Made by a program: the position numbers and the translations under genes. Shown here in pieces: positions 62,201 to 64,000 of a DNA stretch of 64,000 nucleotides. The DNA comes from Anastatus disparis. Taxonomy: Eukaryota; Arthropoda; Insecta; Hymenoptera; Eupelmidae. The DNA lies in the NCBI GenBank assembly GCA_017163975.1, contig JAFFSR010000251.1, positions 6,696,001-6,760,000 on the forward strand, given 5' to 3'. Position 1 is the stretch's first letter; each line of letters opens with the position of its first letter. Below the pieces are notes generated by a model. The model worked only from the letters and a program-made list of their open reading frames with translations, made no database searches and had not been told where the DNA came from.

Positions 62201-64000
62201 GCGCGGTCACGCTTTTTATATTTTTTGTTTTTACATCGTTTCTAAGTCGTTTTTATTTTTATTATTTATTAATTTCATTATTTTTTTTTATTTATGTAAT
62301 CTCTTCTCTCTTTGAGTTCGTTTTTATTTAACTAAGAAATGACAAGAAACGCCGTCGAAGCACGTTCATTCCGCCAGTGTCAATTCCACGGCATTACATT
62401 ATATATTTATTTTATTTATTTATTTGCTTTTTTTTAAATATTTTTTTATAATGACGCGTGCATTAGTGTATAAGCACACGTTTATGATCGTATGTTAAAA
62501 CTAAAGCAGCGTAACATACATAATAGAATAAGCTTGTACGTTTGAATTACGGAAAGTAAAACATATTTTTTTTTGTTATTTTCTTTCCATTTTTTTGCTT
62601 TATCGTTTACTTAACTGCACTCAACGAAATATTAACGTGTCATTTCTAAGGCGTTTCTCGCTTTCTTTGCATTTTATAATCGGTTATTTTTTTTTCATTA
62701 TTCATTTTAGTTTCATTTTGTTTATCTTTTGTTGGCCATTTCGACTTTGCCTTTATCTTACTCACGCTCTTGCATTGTTGCTTAGCATGAGTCTTTTAGT
62801 GTTTTTTTTTTCTTTATTTTTATATTTTTTCTTACTTATAGATGCGCTTGTTTATAATGTTTATATTATTTATACTTATATAAGAATTTGACGATCCATA
62901 TCGAAAGCCTTTGGATAAACTTTAATTTGTTTAATGACTAAAAAGCCATCACGATCAATTTTTAAATTTTCTATTTCGCATTGATCATAAAATAAGCTTC
63001 ATACAAATCGTTGAGCATTCAGGTGTCTCGAAACATGCGAGTATTGTGTAAAAAATTTATTAAATGATTTAAGTGAACGTTAGGTTGCTTTTTTTATAAA
63101 TACGTGATTGATATTTGAGCAAAACGAAATATTGGTTTCGTTTAAAAACAAATACTATCATTATTTTTCCAGTTTAACGTGTCGATAACTTGCGTGAGAT
63201 GACGTGATATTTTGAATACAATTTTTCAATCATTATAATATGCTTTTAACAAAAAAAATAAATCGAAAAATTGTTCTCAAAATATTTGATTGATAAACGA
63301 GATACGAATAAACTGGACGCGCTATATCATACTCTATTCTACTATCTTAGTTTCCTTCATTGAATAATTCATTTTTTTTTTTTCATGTCAATACGAACGT
63401 TTAAATTCTATTATTTTTTTTTCTTTAAATTCAAAAATTTTAGTTCTGAAATAATTATATCGCAGCTTACATTCCTGTGTAAAACTTTATGTTACAGATT
63501 ATTAGAAACGTTATTTCTTGTTTATTATAAATATTATTCTTAGTCTTTTTTTATTTATTTTTCACTAACTGCTTAATTTTTACTCTCCGTTTAAACATCT
63601 ACGTTTCTTTATTAATTCGCTAACGTTTACTTCATTAAAGAATTTTTTTTTTCGTATTTCGTATATTTTATGCAAAACTTCCTTTTTTATCCACCGAATA
63701 AATTTCGAAATTATCCGATGAACGCGAGGGTAGACGTCGAGAACATATGAAATTGCTGCAACGATTTGTATTTTTTTTTCTGTTATCAGTTGTATTAAAT
63801 TAACGAGCCTTAAGATTTCCAAAGTTTTTCGAAATGCGAGCGTACGCTTAAGTTATTCTTCATCGTTTTTCTACATGCAGATTTCTTATTTTTTTTCGTT
63901 CTTCCATAAATCTTCTTTCGGATTATTGATCAACTTATGCGATACATTAATCGAAGCGAAAATTTACATTACAATTTATATATTGGCGTTCATAATTCTT
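56221..64000. other. Long T-homopolymer-rich, strand-asymmetric region without supported gene
   Basis: From about 56.2 kb the + strand is crowded with runs of 7-11 T, interspersed with CpG-containing patches (for example near 58910, 62020 and 62200). No open frame shows codon structure or a domain; the hydrophobic frames on the + strand are translations of T runs. A CAG/CAA triplet patch lies at 60086-60111. It could be an extended UTR or intron of a gene beyond the right edge. Confidence 0.35.
60086..60111 (+). repeat. Interrupted CAG/CAA triplet repeat
   Basis: caacagcagcaacagtagca followed by gcagcggc. In the CAG frame it is broken by tag, so it is unlikely to be a polyglutamine exon. Confidence 0.6.

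Noticed and set aside
61566..62891. Several + strand ORFs with Phe/Leu/Ile-rich hydrophobic proteins
   Set aside because: They are translations of T homopolymers without codon structure, splice sites or transmembrane-family motifs.
63580..63822. 80-codon minus-strand ORF near the right edge
   Set aside because: Lys/Ile-rich translation of A-rich DNA; no domain, and no supporting splice sites.
1..64000. CRISPR arrays, bacterial operons, riboswitches
   Set aside because: Intron-bearing animal genes throughout; no regularly spaced repeats and no bacterial features.

Overview
This is an AT-rich (roughly three-quarters A+T) eukaryotic nuclear window with short GT-AG introns. Gene content (BolA1, Ash2, perilipins of the insect Lsd-1 and Lsd-2 types, and an insect-type CHK/ecdysteroid-kinase-like enzyme) points to an insect. 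The composition and repeat landscape would suit a hymenopteran, perhaps a parasitoid wasp, but that placement is inference.

Layout. 0.2-0.9 kb (+): a four-exon BolA1 gene whose first small exon supplies a mitochondrial-type leader. 1.3-5.6 kb (-): a complete 11-exon ash2 gene, convergent with BolA1. 6.8-28.3 kb (-): a head-to-tail cluster of three perilipin-family genes, namely two Lsd-2 paralogues (6.8-8.7 and 13.7-15.9 kb) and Lsd-1 (21.2-28.3 kb), which has two candidate C-terminal ends. Non-coding first exons or promoters are proposed upstream of each. 28.8-36.2 kb: gene-poor, with foldback elements, a MITE, one exon-like GC-rich island and one weak candidate small gene. 36.2-45.4 kb (-): a 9.1-kb LTR retrotransposon with 1.06-kb LTRs that differ at only two sites and a 4-bp target duplication. 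It has a PBS-like site and a PPT, a retropepsin-like ORF lacking its catalytic Asp, and no recognisable Gag, reverse transcriptase or integrase. Its leader holds a duplicated 253-bp block of GNRA-tetraloop hairpins. 45.8-46.3 kb: a young tRNA-derived SINE with an amplified 18-bp head and a perfect 16-bp target duplication. 46.5-51 kb: several inverted-repeat transposon relics. 52.1-55.3 kb (+): a CHK-kinase-like gene with a TATA promoter and a non-coding first exon. 55.3-64 kb: no supported gene; from about 56.2 kb the + strand is crowded with T homopolymers.

Functionally, the perilipins coat lipid droplets and gate lipolysis, Ash2 is the WRAD-complex subunit that stimulates H3K4 methyltransferases, BolA1 works in mitochondrial Fe-S biology, and the CHK gene is a small-molecule kinase candidate. 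These do not form one pathway. The best candidates for something undescribed are the RT-less, recently mobilised LTR element with its structured leader and internal PPT copy, and the expanded linked perilipin cluster.
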